The position numbers and the translations under genes are program-made. Positions 8,980 through 16,658 of a stretch of DNA of 64,000 bases are shown in pieces. The DNA is from DATBSL01 sp963729875 (lineage in GTDB: Bacteria > Acidobacteriota > Vicinamibacteria > Fen-336): the NCBI GenBank assembly GCA_963729875.1, contig CAVSPR010000004.1:496001-560000 (forward strand), written 5' to 3'. Under the pieces are notes generated by a model, which had not been told where the DNA came from, made no database searches, and saw only the letters and a list, made by a program, of their open reading frames with translations. The stretch's first letter is position 1; each line of letters begins with the position of its first letter.

Positions 8980-9519
8980 ATGAAAAAGCAAAAGGGTTTC
9001 ACCCTGATCGAGCTGCTGATCGTCGTGGCGATCATCGGCATCATCGCGGCGATCGCGATCCCGAGCCTCCTCCGGGCGCGCGTGTCGGCCAACGAATCGG
9101 CCACCATCGGCGACATCCGGACGGTCATTTCGGGGCAGGCTGCCTACCAGTCCGCCAACGGCGGCTGGTACGCGGGCAACTTCACGTGCTTGAGCGTCCC
9201 GAGCGGCGGCGGCTGCATTCCCAACTACCTCACCACCGCGCCGACGTTCCTCGACAGCGCGATCACCGGTCTGCAGGCCAAGTCCGGCTACAACCGCACC
9301 TTCTCCCCTGGCAACACCGTCACCGTGAACACCCTGGTTTCCGGCACCGCCAGCGTCGCGAGCTTCGCCTATGCCTCGACCCCGGTGACCTCCGGCCAGA
9401 CGGGCGTCCGCGGGTTCGCCGGGGACGCGAGCGGCGTCCTCTGCTTCAACGCGAACGGCTCGGCGTTCCCGATCACCACCGGCGCGCTCGATCTCGCCGC
9501 CTGCAACATCCTGCAGTAA
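8980..9519 (+). CDS. pilA: Major type IV pilin PilA, copy 1
   Basis: Structural subunit of the pilus. ATG 8980 gives a short leader MKKQKG followed by the prepilin cleavage site and N-methylated FTLIELLIVVAIIGIIAAIA helix, with Glu5 of the mature protein present. AAGGAAGG at 8964-8971 is a good SD 8 bases away; an in-frame ATG at 8947 would give a longer leader. Mature protein about 173 residues with a globular domain of Ser/Thr/Gly-rich beta type. It has four cysteines (FTCLSV, GGGCIP, GVLCFN, AACNIL); the last two likely close the C-terminal disulfide loop. The N-terminal part looks typical of acidobacterial pilins. Processed by PilD (20308). It differs from copy 2 by nine substitutions, all in the globular domain. 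Confidence 0.93.
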   Translation: MKKQKGFTLIELLIVVAIIGIIAAIAIPSLLRARVSANESATIGDIRTVISGQAAYQSANGGWYAGNFTCLSVPSGGGCIPNYLTTAPTFLDSAITGLQAKSGYNRTFSPGNTVTVNTLVSGTASVASFAYASTPVTSGQTGVRGFAGDASGVLCFNANGSAFPITTGALDLAACNILQ

Positions 9520-9540
9520 GCTGGCTCGCGCCGCACGTGG

Positions 9541-9572
9541 GGCCCGGGGGCGACCCCGGGCCTCCTTTTTTT
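9541..9572 (+). terminator. Rho-independent terminator of first pilA
   Basis: Nine-base GC stem (9541-9549 with 9554-9562), 4-base loop, then TCCTTTTTTT. It starts 21 bases after the pilA stop. The 253-base gap to the next pilA holds this, the second inverted repeat, the second 17-base motif and the second sigma-54 promoter. Confidence 0.85.
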
Positions 9573-9608
9573 GGGGACAGTTCCACGTTCGTCAGCGGGC
9601 AAGGTGCC

Positions 9609-9639
9609 GACGAGAATTGACGGCTTGACAATTCTTGTC
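9609..9639. promoter_or_regulatory. Inverted repeat upstream of second pilA
   Basis: Arms GACGAGAATTG (9609-9619) and CAATTCTTGTC (9629-9639) with a 9-base spacer duplicate the element at 8816-8846. The mismatched pair is at the same place as in copy 1 but with the bases swapped between arms. Its retention outside the pilR coding context argues that it is a functional operator. Confidence 0.55.
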
Positions 9640-9672
9640 AAGGGGCCGGCTCGATTCCGACACCAGTACACA

Positions 9673-9689
9673 TTGAAAAAGCAGGACTT
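9673..9689 (+). promoter_or_regulatory. Conserved 17-base upstream motif, copy 2
   Basis: TTGAAAAAGCAGGACTT, one base different from copy 1, again starting 34 bases before the -24 box. Confidence 0.6.
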
Positions 9690-9706
9690 ATGCCCTGTAA
9701 GGCACA

Positions 9707-9722
9707 TGGCAGGCGGATTGCT
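9707..9722 (+). promoter_or_regulatory. Sigma-54 (-24/-12) promoter of second pilA
   Basis: TGGCAGGCGGATTGCT is identical to the box at 8913-8928. It lies 50 bases before the second pilA start, so both pilin genes should respond to the same activator. Confidence 0.85.
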
Positions 9723-9771
9723 TACCACACAGGCAGCCATGCGATGCTATGGCGAAAGGAAGGTTGAGCAG

Positions 9772-10311
9772 ATGAAGAAGCAGAAGGGCTTCACCCTGAT
9801 CGAGCTGCTGATCGTCGTGGCGATCATCGGCATCATCGCGGCGATCGCGATCCCGAGCCTCCTCCGGGCGCGCGTGTCGGCCAACGAGTCGGCCACCATC
9901 GGCGACATCCGGACGGTCATTTCGGGGCAGGCTGCCTACCAGTCCGCCAACGGCGGCTGGTACGCGGGCAACATCACGTGCCTGAGCGTCCCGAGCGGCG
10001 GGGGCTGCATTCCCAACTACCTCAACACCGCGCCGACGTTCCTCGACACCGCGATCACCGGTCTGCAGGCCAAGTCCGGCTACAACCGCACCTTCTCCCC
10101 CGGCAACACCGTCACCGTGAACACCCTGGTCTCCGGCACCGCCAGCGTCGCGAGCTACGCCTATGCCGCGACCCCGGTGACCTCGGGCCAGACGGGCGTC
10201 CGCGGGTTCGGCGGGGACGCGAGCGGCGTCCTCTGCTTCAACGCGAACGGCTCGGCGTTCCCGATCACCACCGGCGCGCTCGCTCTCACCACCTGCAACA
10301 TCCTGCAGTAA
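9772..10311 (+). CDS. pilA: Major type IV pilin PilA, copy 2
   Basis: Second pilin of the tandem pair, also 179 residues with the same MKKQKG leader and identical first 60 or so residues. The substitutions relative to copy 1 are Phe to Ile after GN, NYLT to NYLN, LDS to LDT, ASF to ASY, YAST to YAAT, GFAG to GFGG, and ALDLAAC to ALALTTC. All four cysteines are kept. The changes sit in the part exposed on the fibre surface, while the helix that packs the fibre is unchanged, so the two subunits could co-assemble. A GGAAGG lies upstream of ATG 9772. The long open frame upstream (from 9571) runs through regulatory DNA and is not coding. Confidence 0.93.
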   Translation: MKKQKGFTLIELLIVVAIIGIIAAIAIPSLLRARVSANESATIGDIRTVISGQAAYQSANGGWYAGNITCLSVPSGGGCIPNYLNTAPTFLDTAITGLQAKSGYNRTFSPGNTVTVNTLVSGTASVASYAYAATPVTSGQTGVRGFGGDASGVLCFNANGSAFPITTGALALTTCNILQ

Positions 10312-10330
10312 GCTGGCTCGCGCCGCACGT

Positions 10331-10363
10331 GGGGCCCGGGGGCGACCCCGGGCCCCTTCTTAT
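10331..10363 (+). terminator. Rho-independent terminator of second pilA
   Basis: Eleven-base stem (10331-10341 with 10346-10356), 4-base loop, followed by TTCTTATT. It matches the first pilA terminator but with a weaker T tail. Confidence 0.75.
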
Positions 10364-10379
10364 TGGAGAGACGAAGGGC

Positions 10380-10385
10380 TAGACT
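10380..10385 (+). promoter_or_regulatory. Possible -10 box of the ABC exporter operon
   Basis: TAGACT lies 7 bases before the ATG at 10393 and no SD is present, which would fit a leaderless transcript. No convincing -35 box is seen. Low confidence. Confidence 0.25.
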
Positions 10386-10392
10386 CGGACCG

Positions 10393-11350
10393 ATGTCGGA
10401 GACCCCCGCCCTCGTGACGCGAGGGCTCAGCAAGAGCTACCGCACCGGGCACGTCTTCCAGGGCCGCCGGCCCGCCCTCCAGGACCTCGACCTCGAGGTG
10501 AGGAGGGGCGAGATCTTCGGCTACGTCGGCCCGAACGGCTCCGGCAAGACCACGACCCTCAAGCTCCTCACCGGCCTCCTCCGGCCGGACCGGGGCGAGG
10601 CCCGGGTGCTCGGCGAGCCCCTCGCCTCCCGCGCGTGGCGCTTCCGCACTGGCTACATGCCGGAGCATCCGTACCTCTACGACTACCTCACCCCCGCCGA
10701 GTACCTCGACTACGCGGGCCGCCTGTTCGGCATGCCGGCCGCCCGCCGGCACGAGCGTGCGCGGGAGCTCCTGGCGCTGGTGGGCCTCGAGCGGTCCGCC
10801 GGCCAGCCGCTTGCGCCGCTTCTCGAAGGGGATGGTGCAGCGGGCGGGCCTCGCCCAGGCGCTGGTCAACGACCCCGAGCTCGTGATCCTGGACGAGCCG
10901 ATGTCGGGCCTCGACCCGATCGGGAGGCGTCTCGTCCGTGACCTCATCCTGAGCCTCCGCAAGGCGGGGAAGACGGTCTTCTTCTCGACGCACATCCTCT
11001 CCGACGCCGAGGCCCTGTGCGACCGGGTCGGCGTCCTGCGCGCCGGGCGGCTCGTCCGGGTCGGGGCGCTCGCCGAGCTCCTCCGGCTCGACGTGGAGCA
11101 CGTGGAGGTGATCGTGTCCGGGATCGCGCCGAGCGCCCCGGGCCTCGGGGCGGTGGCTCGCGAGGTCGTGGGCGAGCGCCTGCGCCTCGAGGTGGAGGAG
11201 CAGCAGCTGGGCCGGGTCATCACCGCGGTCGAGGCCGGGGGCGGCCGGGTCCTCTCCGTGCAGCCTGTCCGGGAGACGCTGGAGGACTACTTCTTCCGCG
11301 AGATGGACGCGCCCCGGGCCGGGGGAGCGGACGCGTGGGGGGAGGGATGA
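10393..11350 (+). CDS. ABC transporter ATP-binding protein (ABC-2 exporter type), interrupted by one frameshift
   Basis: Nucleotide-binding subunit of an ABC-2 type exporter paired with the permease at 11347. The ATG at 10393 begins MSETPALVTRGLSKSY. Walker A GPNGSGKTTT lies near residue 50. The signature-like motif reads FSKGMVQRAGLAQAL and Walker B VILDEPMSGLDP, followed by the H-switch FFSTHIL. The frame breaks near 10811: ERSAGQPL continues in the next frame as RRFSKGM when one T is removed from a TT pair. The domain is otherwise complete, about 318 residues, so an indel is likely. The stop overlaps the permease start (ATGA). Substrate unknown. Confidence 0.85.
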
Positions 11351-12114
11351 GCCGGGTCCTGGCCGTCGCCGCCAACACGTTCCGGGAGACGGTCCGCGAG
11401 CGGGTGCTCTACAACCTCGTCTTCTTCGCCCTGCTCATGACGCTCTCCGGCCTCCTGCTCGGGCAGCTCTCGATCCGCCAGGACGAGAAGATCATCAAGG
11501 ACGTGGGCCTCGCCGCGATGGACCTGTTCGGGACGCTCATCGCGGTGTTCATCGGCGTGGGCCTGGTGAGCAAGGAGATCGAGCGCCGCTCGCTGTACCC
11601 CCTGCTCGCCAAGCCGCTCTCGCGCGACGAGTTCTTCCTCGGGAAGTTCGCCGGCCTGGCGTTCACCCTGCTCGTGAACCTCTCGGTGATGGCGGCCGGG
11701 CTCTACCTCACGCTCTTTCTCACCGGCCGCCGGGTCGACCCTCTCCTGCTGGCCGCCATCTACCCGATCTTCCTCGGCCTGGCGCTGGTCGTGGCCTTCG
11801 CGATGCTGTTCTCGACGGTCAGCTCGTCCGCCGCCCTGGCCTCGGTCCTCACCGTGGGCGTCGTCGTGGCCGGCCGCTTCTCCGACGTGATCCGGAACAT
11901 GCGCGAGGTGGCGCCCGGGGTCCCCGGGTGGGCGGTGACCCTGCTCTACGACCTCCTGCCCAACTTCCGCAACTTCGACTTCAAGGACCGCGTCGCCTAC
12001 GGGGACCCGGTGCCCCCGGAGGCGCTCGCCTTCGTGACGGTCTACGGCCTGGCCTACACCGCGATCGTCCTGCTCGTCGGCCTCGCCGCCTTTCGCTCGC
12101 GCGACTTCCAGTGA
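11347..12114 (+). CDS. ABC-2 type transporter permease
   Basis: About 255 residues with six hydrophobic segments, beginning MSRVLAVAANTFRETVRERVLY, which is typical of NosY/ABC-2 permeases. It overlaps the ATPase gene by 4 bases at its start and the next gene by 4 bases at its end, so the three are one translational unit. The pair would export an unidentified substrate; being beside the pilin genes does not by itself show a pilus role. Confidence 0.82.
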   Translation: MSRVLAVAANTFRETVRERVLYNLVFFALLMTLSGLLLGQLSIRQDEKIIKDVGLAAMDLFGTLIAVFIGVGLVSKEIERRSLYPLLAKPLSRDEFFLGKFAGLAFTLLVNLSVMAAGLYLTLFLTGRRVDPLLLAAIYPIFLGLALVVAFAMLFSTVSSSAALASVLTVGVVVAGRFSDVIRNMREVAPGVPGWAVTLLYDLLPNFRNFDFKDRVAYGDPVPPEALAFVTVYGLAYTAIVLLVGLAAFRSRDFQ

Positions 12115-12971
12115 AGACCCTCCGGGTCCTGGCCCTCGCCCTGCTCGTGCCGGTCGTCCCCTGGAGCCAGGCCCGGATCGACCGGAGGATCGGCACCTTC
12201 CGCTCGCAGGAGGAGGTGCTCTACCTCTGGTCGGGCGCCCACGTGAAGCGCCTCTTCCCGGGCTTCGAGACGCTCGCCGCCGACATCTACTGGCTGCGTA
12301 CCGTACAGTACTTCGGGGGCGAGAAACGCTTCTCGAAGGAGAAGCGCTTCGAGCTGCTGCGGCCGCTCGTGGACATCACGACGACCCTCGACCCGCGGCT
12401 CGAGATCGCCTACCGCTACGGCGCCATCTTCCTGAGCGAGGGCTGGCCGGCGGGGGCGGGGCGGCCGCGCGAGGGGATCGAGCTGCTCGAGAAGGGAGTG
12501 CGAAGCCTCCCCCGCTCCTGGCGCCTGCGGCAGGACTACGGCTTCTTCCACGAGCTCTACCTCCACGACTCGAAGCGCGCCGCGGCCATCCTGGACGAGG
12601 CCGCCGCGCTGCCGGGGGCGCCCTTCTGGCTGCGGACCCTGGCCGCCGATCTGCTGCTGAAGGGCGGCGGTCGCGCCGAGGCCCGCCGGATGTGGCAGCA
12701 GATGTACGAGCAGGCGGAGGAGGGCGTGATCCGGGAGAACGCCCGGCTGCGGCTCGCCATCCTCGACTCCCTCGACGCCTCGGACCGGCTCTCCGCCCTG
12801 GCCACGGAATTCCAGCGCCGGTTCGGCCGGCTCCCCGCCCGGCTCGGGGAGCTGAGCGAGGCCGGCCTGTGGCGGGGTCCCCTGGCCGACGCCGAGGGGG
12901 TCCCCTTCGGCTATGATCCGGGGACGGGACGGGCGTTCATCTCGCGGGAGTCGCCGCTGTGGCGGCCGTAG
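12111..12971 (+). CDS. TPR-like protein with N-terminal membrane anchor
   Basis: GTG 12111 overlaps the permease stop. The 286-residue product has a hydrophobic N-terminus (VLALALLVPVVPW) and then helical repeats of tetratricopeptide type: IEIAYRYG-like and WRLRQDYGFFHELY segments and a WLRTLAADLLLKGG repeat. No catalytic motif seen. It is probably a periplasm-facing scaffold linked to the exporter, by context only. Confidence 0.6.
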   Translation: MKTLRVLALALLVPVVPWSQARIDRRIGTFRSQEEVLYLWSGAHVKRLFPGFETLAADIYWLRTVQYFGGEKRFSKEKRFELLRPLVDITTTLDPRLEIAYRYGAIFLSEGWPAGAGRPREGIELLEKGVRSLPRSWRLRQDYGFFHELYLHDSKRAAAILDEAAALPGAPFWLRTLAADLLLKGGGRAEARRMWQQMYEQAEEGVIRENARLRLAILDSLDASDRLSALATEFQRRFGRLPARLGELSEAGLWRGPLADAEGVPFGYDPGTGRAFISRESPLWRP

Positions 12972-12993
12972 CGAGACGACGGAGGAGCGACGC

Positions 12994-13509
12994 GTGATCC
13001 GACCGCGGAAGACAAACCCGTTGGCAATGGCCGCCATCGCATGGGCGCTGCTCCTGGCCTCCCGAGTGGAGGCCCAGGGCACGCCCCCCGCGGGCGGCCC
13101 TGCGCAGTCCCCCTCGAAGGGAGACGTGGTCCCGGCGTTCGAGACGCTCGGGGTCGACGGCAAGGCGGTCAAGGTCGACTTCCCGAAGGGCTCGAAGACG
13201 GTGCTGCTGTTCTTCCTGAGCGGGTGTCCGAGCTGCCACAAGATGATCCCCGAGTGGAGCCGGGCCTACGAGCGGCGGCCGAAGAGCCTGAAGATCCTCG
13301 GGGTCATCATGGACCAGGAGCCGCCGGGCTTCTGGGGCACCCTCGCGATCAGCTTCCCGGTGCTCCGGGCGCCGGGACAGACGTTCCTCCGGAGCCTGAA
13401 CGTCAACCGCGCCCCGCTCACCCTCCGCGTGGGCGAGGGCGGCAGGATCGAGGACGTCGCGCTCGGCGTGGTCGACCCCATCCGGCTCGGCGAGCTGTTC
13501 AAGCCCTGA
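12994..13509 (+). CDS. Thioredoxin-like (TlpA/redoxin family) exported protein
   Basis: GTG 12994 follows a GGAGGA SD by 7 bases. The 171-residue product starts with a signal peptide (about residues 10-27, cleavage after RVEAQ) and has a thioredoxin fold with the redox motif CPSC in FLSGCPSCHKM near residue 80. Cys-Pro-Ser-Cys is seen in periplasmic TlpA-like oxidoreductases. It probably reduces or isomerises disulfides in exported proteins; the pilins and PilY1 here are cysteine-rich, but that link is speculative. Confidence 0.75.
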   Translation: MIRPRKTNPLAMAAIAWALLLASRVEAQGTPPAGGPAQSPSKGDVVPAFETLGVDGKAVKVDFPKGSKTVLLFFLSGCPSCHKMIPEWSRAYERRPKSLKILGVIMDQEPPGFWGTLAISFPVLRAPGQTFLRSLNVNRAPLTLRVGEGGRIEDVALGVVDPIRLGELFKP

Positions 13510-13530
13510 ACCGGCCGGGGGGCGGCGCCT

Positions 13531-14265
13531 TCACGCCCGGTCCCACACGAGCTTCGCCCGCAGGGCCGTGACGGGAGCGAGCGGCGAGGTCAGCCGGTCC
13601 AGCCCCATCGCCGCCGGGGCGAGGGGCGCGGGCAGCAGTGATCCGGACCGGAAGCCGAGGCTCAGCAGGTAGGCGAAGGCGTTCACCCGGCGCACGCGGG
13701 GCGGCTCGAGCCCGAGGGCACGCCACCGCTCGGGGAGCGTCTGACGCACGAGGCGCCAGGGGACGGCGGCGTCGCCGTCGAAGCTGTCCTTGCCCGGCGG
13801 AAAGGGATGCCAGGGGTCCACCGACAGCCGGCAGCTCTCCTGGTGGAAGAAGCGGTACACGACCCAGGACAGGGGCGTGATCCAGGGCTCGACCAGCGCG
13901 AGCCGTCCGCCCTCCCGGAGAACGCGGGCGGCCTCACCCAGGAACTCCGCCGGCCGCTCGAGGTGGTGCAGCACGTCGAGCCCGACGACGGCGCTGACGC
14001 TGCCGTCGGCGACGGGAAGCCGGCCGGCGTCGGCGGCCACCGCGTTCCAGGGTGCCGGGTGAAGGTCGGAGGACGTCCAGCGCAGGTCGGGCCGCCTCAC
14101 CCGCGCGCGAGCGGAGAGAAACCCGGGGCCCGCTCCCACCTCGAGCACTCGCGCGCCCCGGCCCGCCTCGTCGAGCAGCGCGTCGAACCACGGCTCGTAC
14201 ACGCGGGAGAGGACCGGCTTGCTCGCCCACAGCCGGCGGTGCTCCTGCAGCCGCTCGACGCTCAC
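13531..14265 (-). CDS. Class I SAM-dependent methyltransferase
   Basis: A 244-residue protein with the SAM-binding motif VLEVGAGPGFLS (about residues 38-50) and the post-II motif VVGLDVLHHL, followed by a VLREGGRLALVEPW strand. It belongs to the Methyltransf_11 type. GTG 14265 overlaps the yfhO stop as GTGA, so it is translated with the glycan-type genes upstream. Possible sugar or lipid-linked acceptor; substrate not determinable. Confidence 0.75.
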   Translation of the reverse strand: MSVERLQEHRRLWASKPVLSRVYEPWFDALLDEAGRGARVLEVGAGPGFLSARARVRRPDLRWTSSDLHPAPWNAVAADAGRLPVADGSVSAVVGLDVLHHLERPAEFLGEAARVLREGGRLALVEPWITPLSWVVYRFFHQESCRLSVDPWHPFPPGKDSFDGDAAVPWRLVRQTLPERWRALGLEPPRVRRVNAFAYLLSLGFRSGSLLPAPLAPAAMGLDRLTSPLAPVTALRAKLVWDRA

Positions 14266-16658
14266 GGGGCGCTCCCCCCCGGCCCGACGGGGGAGGGCGG
14301 CCGGCGGCGGGCGAGAGCGAGCCCCACCGCGAGCGCGGACGCGACGGTCACGACGAGGCCGACGGTCACGCTGATCGGCCGGTAGGCCAGCTCCACGCGG
14401 TGCTCGCCCGCCTCGAGCGGCACGGAGAGGAAGATCGTGTTCGCCGGCCGCGGCGAAGCCTCGCGGCCGTCGACGCGAGCGCGCCAGCCGCGGTCGAAGC
14501 CCTCGAGCACCACGAGCTCCCCGGGCCGCGACAGGCGCGCCTCGACGAGGAGGCGGCCGGGGCGGTCCTCGAGCACGTGGACCTGGGAGGAGAAGCCCGG
14601 TGCCGCCGGCCGCTCCGCTCCCCAGGGCAGGACGACCTCGCGCTCGGGGTCGAAGGAATCCTCGATCAGCAGCGGATAGGCGGCGCGGCCGGCCGCCACC
14701 CGGACGCCCTCCACGGCGTACGCCCGGGGCAGGGGCGCGGGCACCCGGAACAGGAACGCCTCGCCCAGCTCACGGGTGCTCACCTCGGCGAGGAGAGAGA
14801 AGGCCTCGAGGCCGCCGCGGTGACGCGTCGCGAGGTGAGTGACGCCGCCGAGTCGAAGCAGGCGGGCGAGCCGCGCGCCGTCCTCCTGGTGGTAGCGCAC
14901 GAGCAGGGTCAGGGCGAGCCGCGCGTGCGACTCGAGCCCGGCCACGTCGCTCGTCAGCCCGCCACGGAGGCCCCAGCGCGAGCCGTCGAGCGGGTACTCC
15001 CGCTCCCGCAGGGCCCCCCGGACCGCGCGCGGCAGCGCGCGGTAGGCCGGCGGGTCGTCGGCCTTCCAGTCCGGCCCGGTGCGGTCCGTGCGCCGGTACA
15101 CGTAGTCGAACATCTGCAGCCGCCACGCTCCGTCGGCCTTCGCCGCCGCGACCAGGCCCGGTGTCGGGGCGAAGAAGCCCCGCGGCAGCGAGGGGGCGAG
15201 CCCCGATGGGCGAGCGCGAGGTCCGACACCGCGAGCAGGCCCGCGAGCGCCAGGGCGGGCGCGTCGCGAGGGCGGACCAGCAGGACCGTGGCGGTGGCCG
15301 CGGAGAGGATCGCGGCGAGGAGCAGGGGGGCCAGCACCGGGGCGAGGAGGGTGGCCGCGGGGCGGCCCAGCGGGTCCGGATCGAGCCAGCCGGTCGACCA
15401 CACGGCGCCGCGGGCCCAGGTGAGCGCGAGGCCGGCGGCCACGGAGGCCGAGGCCGCGCACGCCACGGCCCGCACGCGGCCCGGCCGGTGTCGCCACGAG
15501 TCCGCGCCCAGCGCGGCCAGGAGCGCCCACGCCAGCGCGAGCAGCACGAGCGATCTTCACCGGGTAACGCAGGACGTCGAGGGCCGGCAGGACCCCGAGC
15601 GCCCAGGAATAGGCCGGGGCGTAGCGGCCCAGGGCCATCGTCGCCGCCGCGGCGGCCAGCACGGCGAGTAGCACCGGCACCCGGCGAGGCCGGTGGAAGA
15701 CGCCCGCGAGCACGAGGGGCAGAGCCGCCGCGCCGAGGTAGATCGACGTGAGGAGCGGCTCGCGACCGTCGTAGAGGGCCTGCCGCGCCGGAGTGGAGAG
15801 AGGCAGGTCGTGGGGAAACACGGGAGCGATCGCCTGGAGCGCGAGCACGGGGTGGAGGGACCACAGGACCCGGGCGGACTCCCCGAGCGCCGCGCGCCGT
15901 GCCGAGAGCAGCAGCTCGAGCGCGGGCACCCACTGGGCGGCGGCCAGCCCGGCGGCGACCGCGGCCGCCCCGGCCGCGGCCGCGAGGCGCCGGGCGGCGC
16001 CGAGCGATCGCTCGCCGGGCGGGCCGACGTGCCGCAGGGCGAGCACCGCCTGTGCGCCGGCGCCGAGCAGCACGTAGTCGAGGGATCCCGTCAGCACCTG
16101 GAAGGCGACGGCGCCGCCCCAGACGATCGTCCTCCGCAGGGTCGGCTGGGCGAGAGCCGCGTCGCCCGCCGCGAGCACCCACGGCACCCACGCCGCCCCG
16201 GCGAGGTGCTGCCACAGGCTGGTGGTCGCGAGGATCGGGCCGGAGAGGAGGAACAGGGCGCCGGACAGCAGTCCTCCCCGGAAGGACGCTCCGAGCTGGC
16301 GCGCGAGCACGAAGGCGCCCAGCCCGGCGAACCAGACGTGCAAGACCACGTAGAGGTCGTAGCAGTCGTGGGGGGCGAGCACGAGGCTCAGCCACGTGAA
16401 CGGATAGAGCACCTGCGAGCCGGGGTCCGCGAGCATGGGCCGGCCGACCCCGTCGAACGGGTTCCACAGCGGCCACGAGCCGGCACCGACGGTGCGGGCG
16501 AAGGCCTCGAGCCGCCCCCATCGCAGCGCCTGGATGTCCCGGTCGTACAGCACGTGTCCGGCGAGGATCACGTGCGCGAAGGGCAGGGCCGCCCACGGAG
16601 CGAGCAGCAGGGCGGCCCGCAGGAGAGAGGGGCGCGCCGGCCCGCCGGACGGCTTCAC
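14262..16658 (-). CDS. YfhO-like membrane glycosyltransferase-type protein, two compensating frameshifts
   Basis: GTG 16658 overlaps the stop of the upstream gene (GTGA) and starts VKPSGGPARPSLL. The N-terminal half has about ten transmembrane segments with an early DRDIQALRWGR loop and the DPGSQVLYPFTW motif typical of YfhO proteins. The C-terminal half is a large extracytoplasmic domain ending in GEHRVELAYRP and one more helix. The frame shifts near 15550, from RYPVKI to VLLALAW, and returns near 15200, from LALAHRG to LAPSLPRGFF. These are +1 then -1, so the net length is almost unchanged, about 798 residues. YfhO relatives take part in surface glycosylation, such as lipoteichoic acid in Gram-positives. 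Function here inferred only. Confidence 0.75.
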   Translation of the reverse strand: MKPSGGPARPSLLRAALLLAPWAALPFAHVILAGHVLYDRDIQALRWGRLEAFARTVGAGSWPLWNPFDGVGRPMLADPGSQVLYPFTWLSLVLAPHDCYDLYVVLHVWFAGLGAFVLARQLGASFRGGLLSGALFLLSGPILATTSLWQHLAGAAWVPWVLAAGDAALAQPTLRRTIVWGGAVAFQVLTGSLDYVLLGAGAQAVLALRHVGPPGERSLGAARRLAAAAGAAAVAAGLAAAQWVPALELLLSARRAALGESARVLWSLHPVLALQAIAPVFPHDLPLSTPARQALYDGREPLLTSIYLGAAALPLVLAGVFHRPRRVPVLLAVLAAAAATMALGRYAPAYSWALGVLPALDVLRYPVKIARAARAGVGAPGRAGRGLVATPAGPRAGRGVRGLGLRGRRPRAHLGPRRRVVDRLARSGPAGPPRGHPPRPGAGPPAPRRDPLRGHRHGPAGPPSRRARPGARGPARGVGPRARPSGLAPSLPRGFFAPTPGLVAAAKADGAWRLQMFDYVYRRTDRTGPDWKADDPPAYRALPRAVRGALREREYPLDGSRWGLRGGLTSDVAGLESHARLALTLLVRYHQEDGARLARLLRLGGVTHLATRHRGGLEAFSLLAEVSTRELGEAFLFRVPAPLPRAYAVEGVRVAAGRAAYPLLIEDSFDPEREVVLPWGAERPAAPGFSSQVHVLEDRPGRLLVEARLSRPGELVVLEGFDRGWRARVDGREASPRPANTIFLSVPLEAGEHRVELAYRPISVTVGLVVTVASALAVGLALARRRPPSPVGPGGSAP

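Larger units (their letters stand above)
8816..10356 (+). repeat. Tandem duplication of a complete pilA module (about 793-base period)
   Basis: The segment from the inverted repeat through the terminator is present twice: 8816-9562 and 9609-10356. Inverted repeats are offset by 793 bases, the upstream motifs and sigma-54 boxes by 794, and the start codons by 792. The copied unit holds the inverted repeat, 17-base motif, promoter, gene and terminator, so each pilin gene is an independent transcription unit. The two proteins differ at 9 of 179 positions. Confidence 0.9.

Noticed and set aside
9573..9608. GGGGACAGTTCCAC just after the first pilA terminator as a mobile-element end
   Set aside because: No inverted partner, target duplication or transposase gene is visible, so it remains unexplained spacer sequence.
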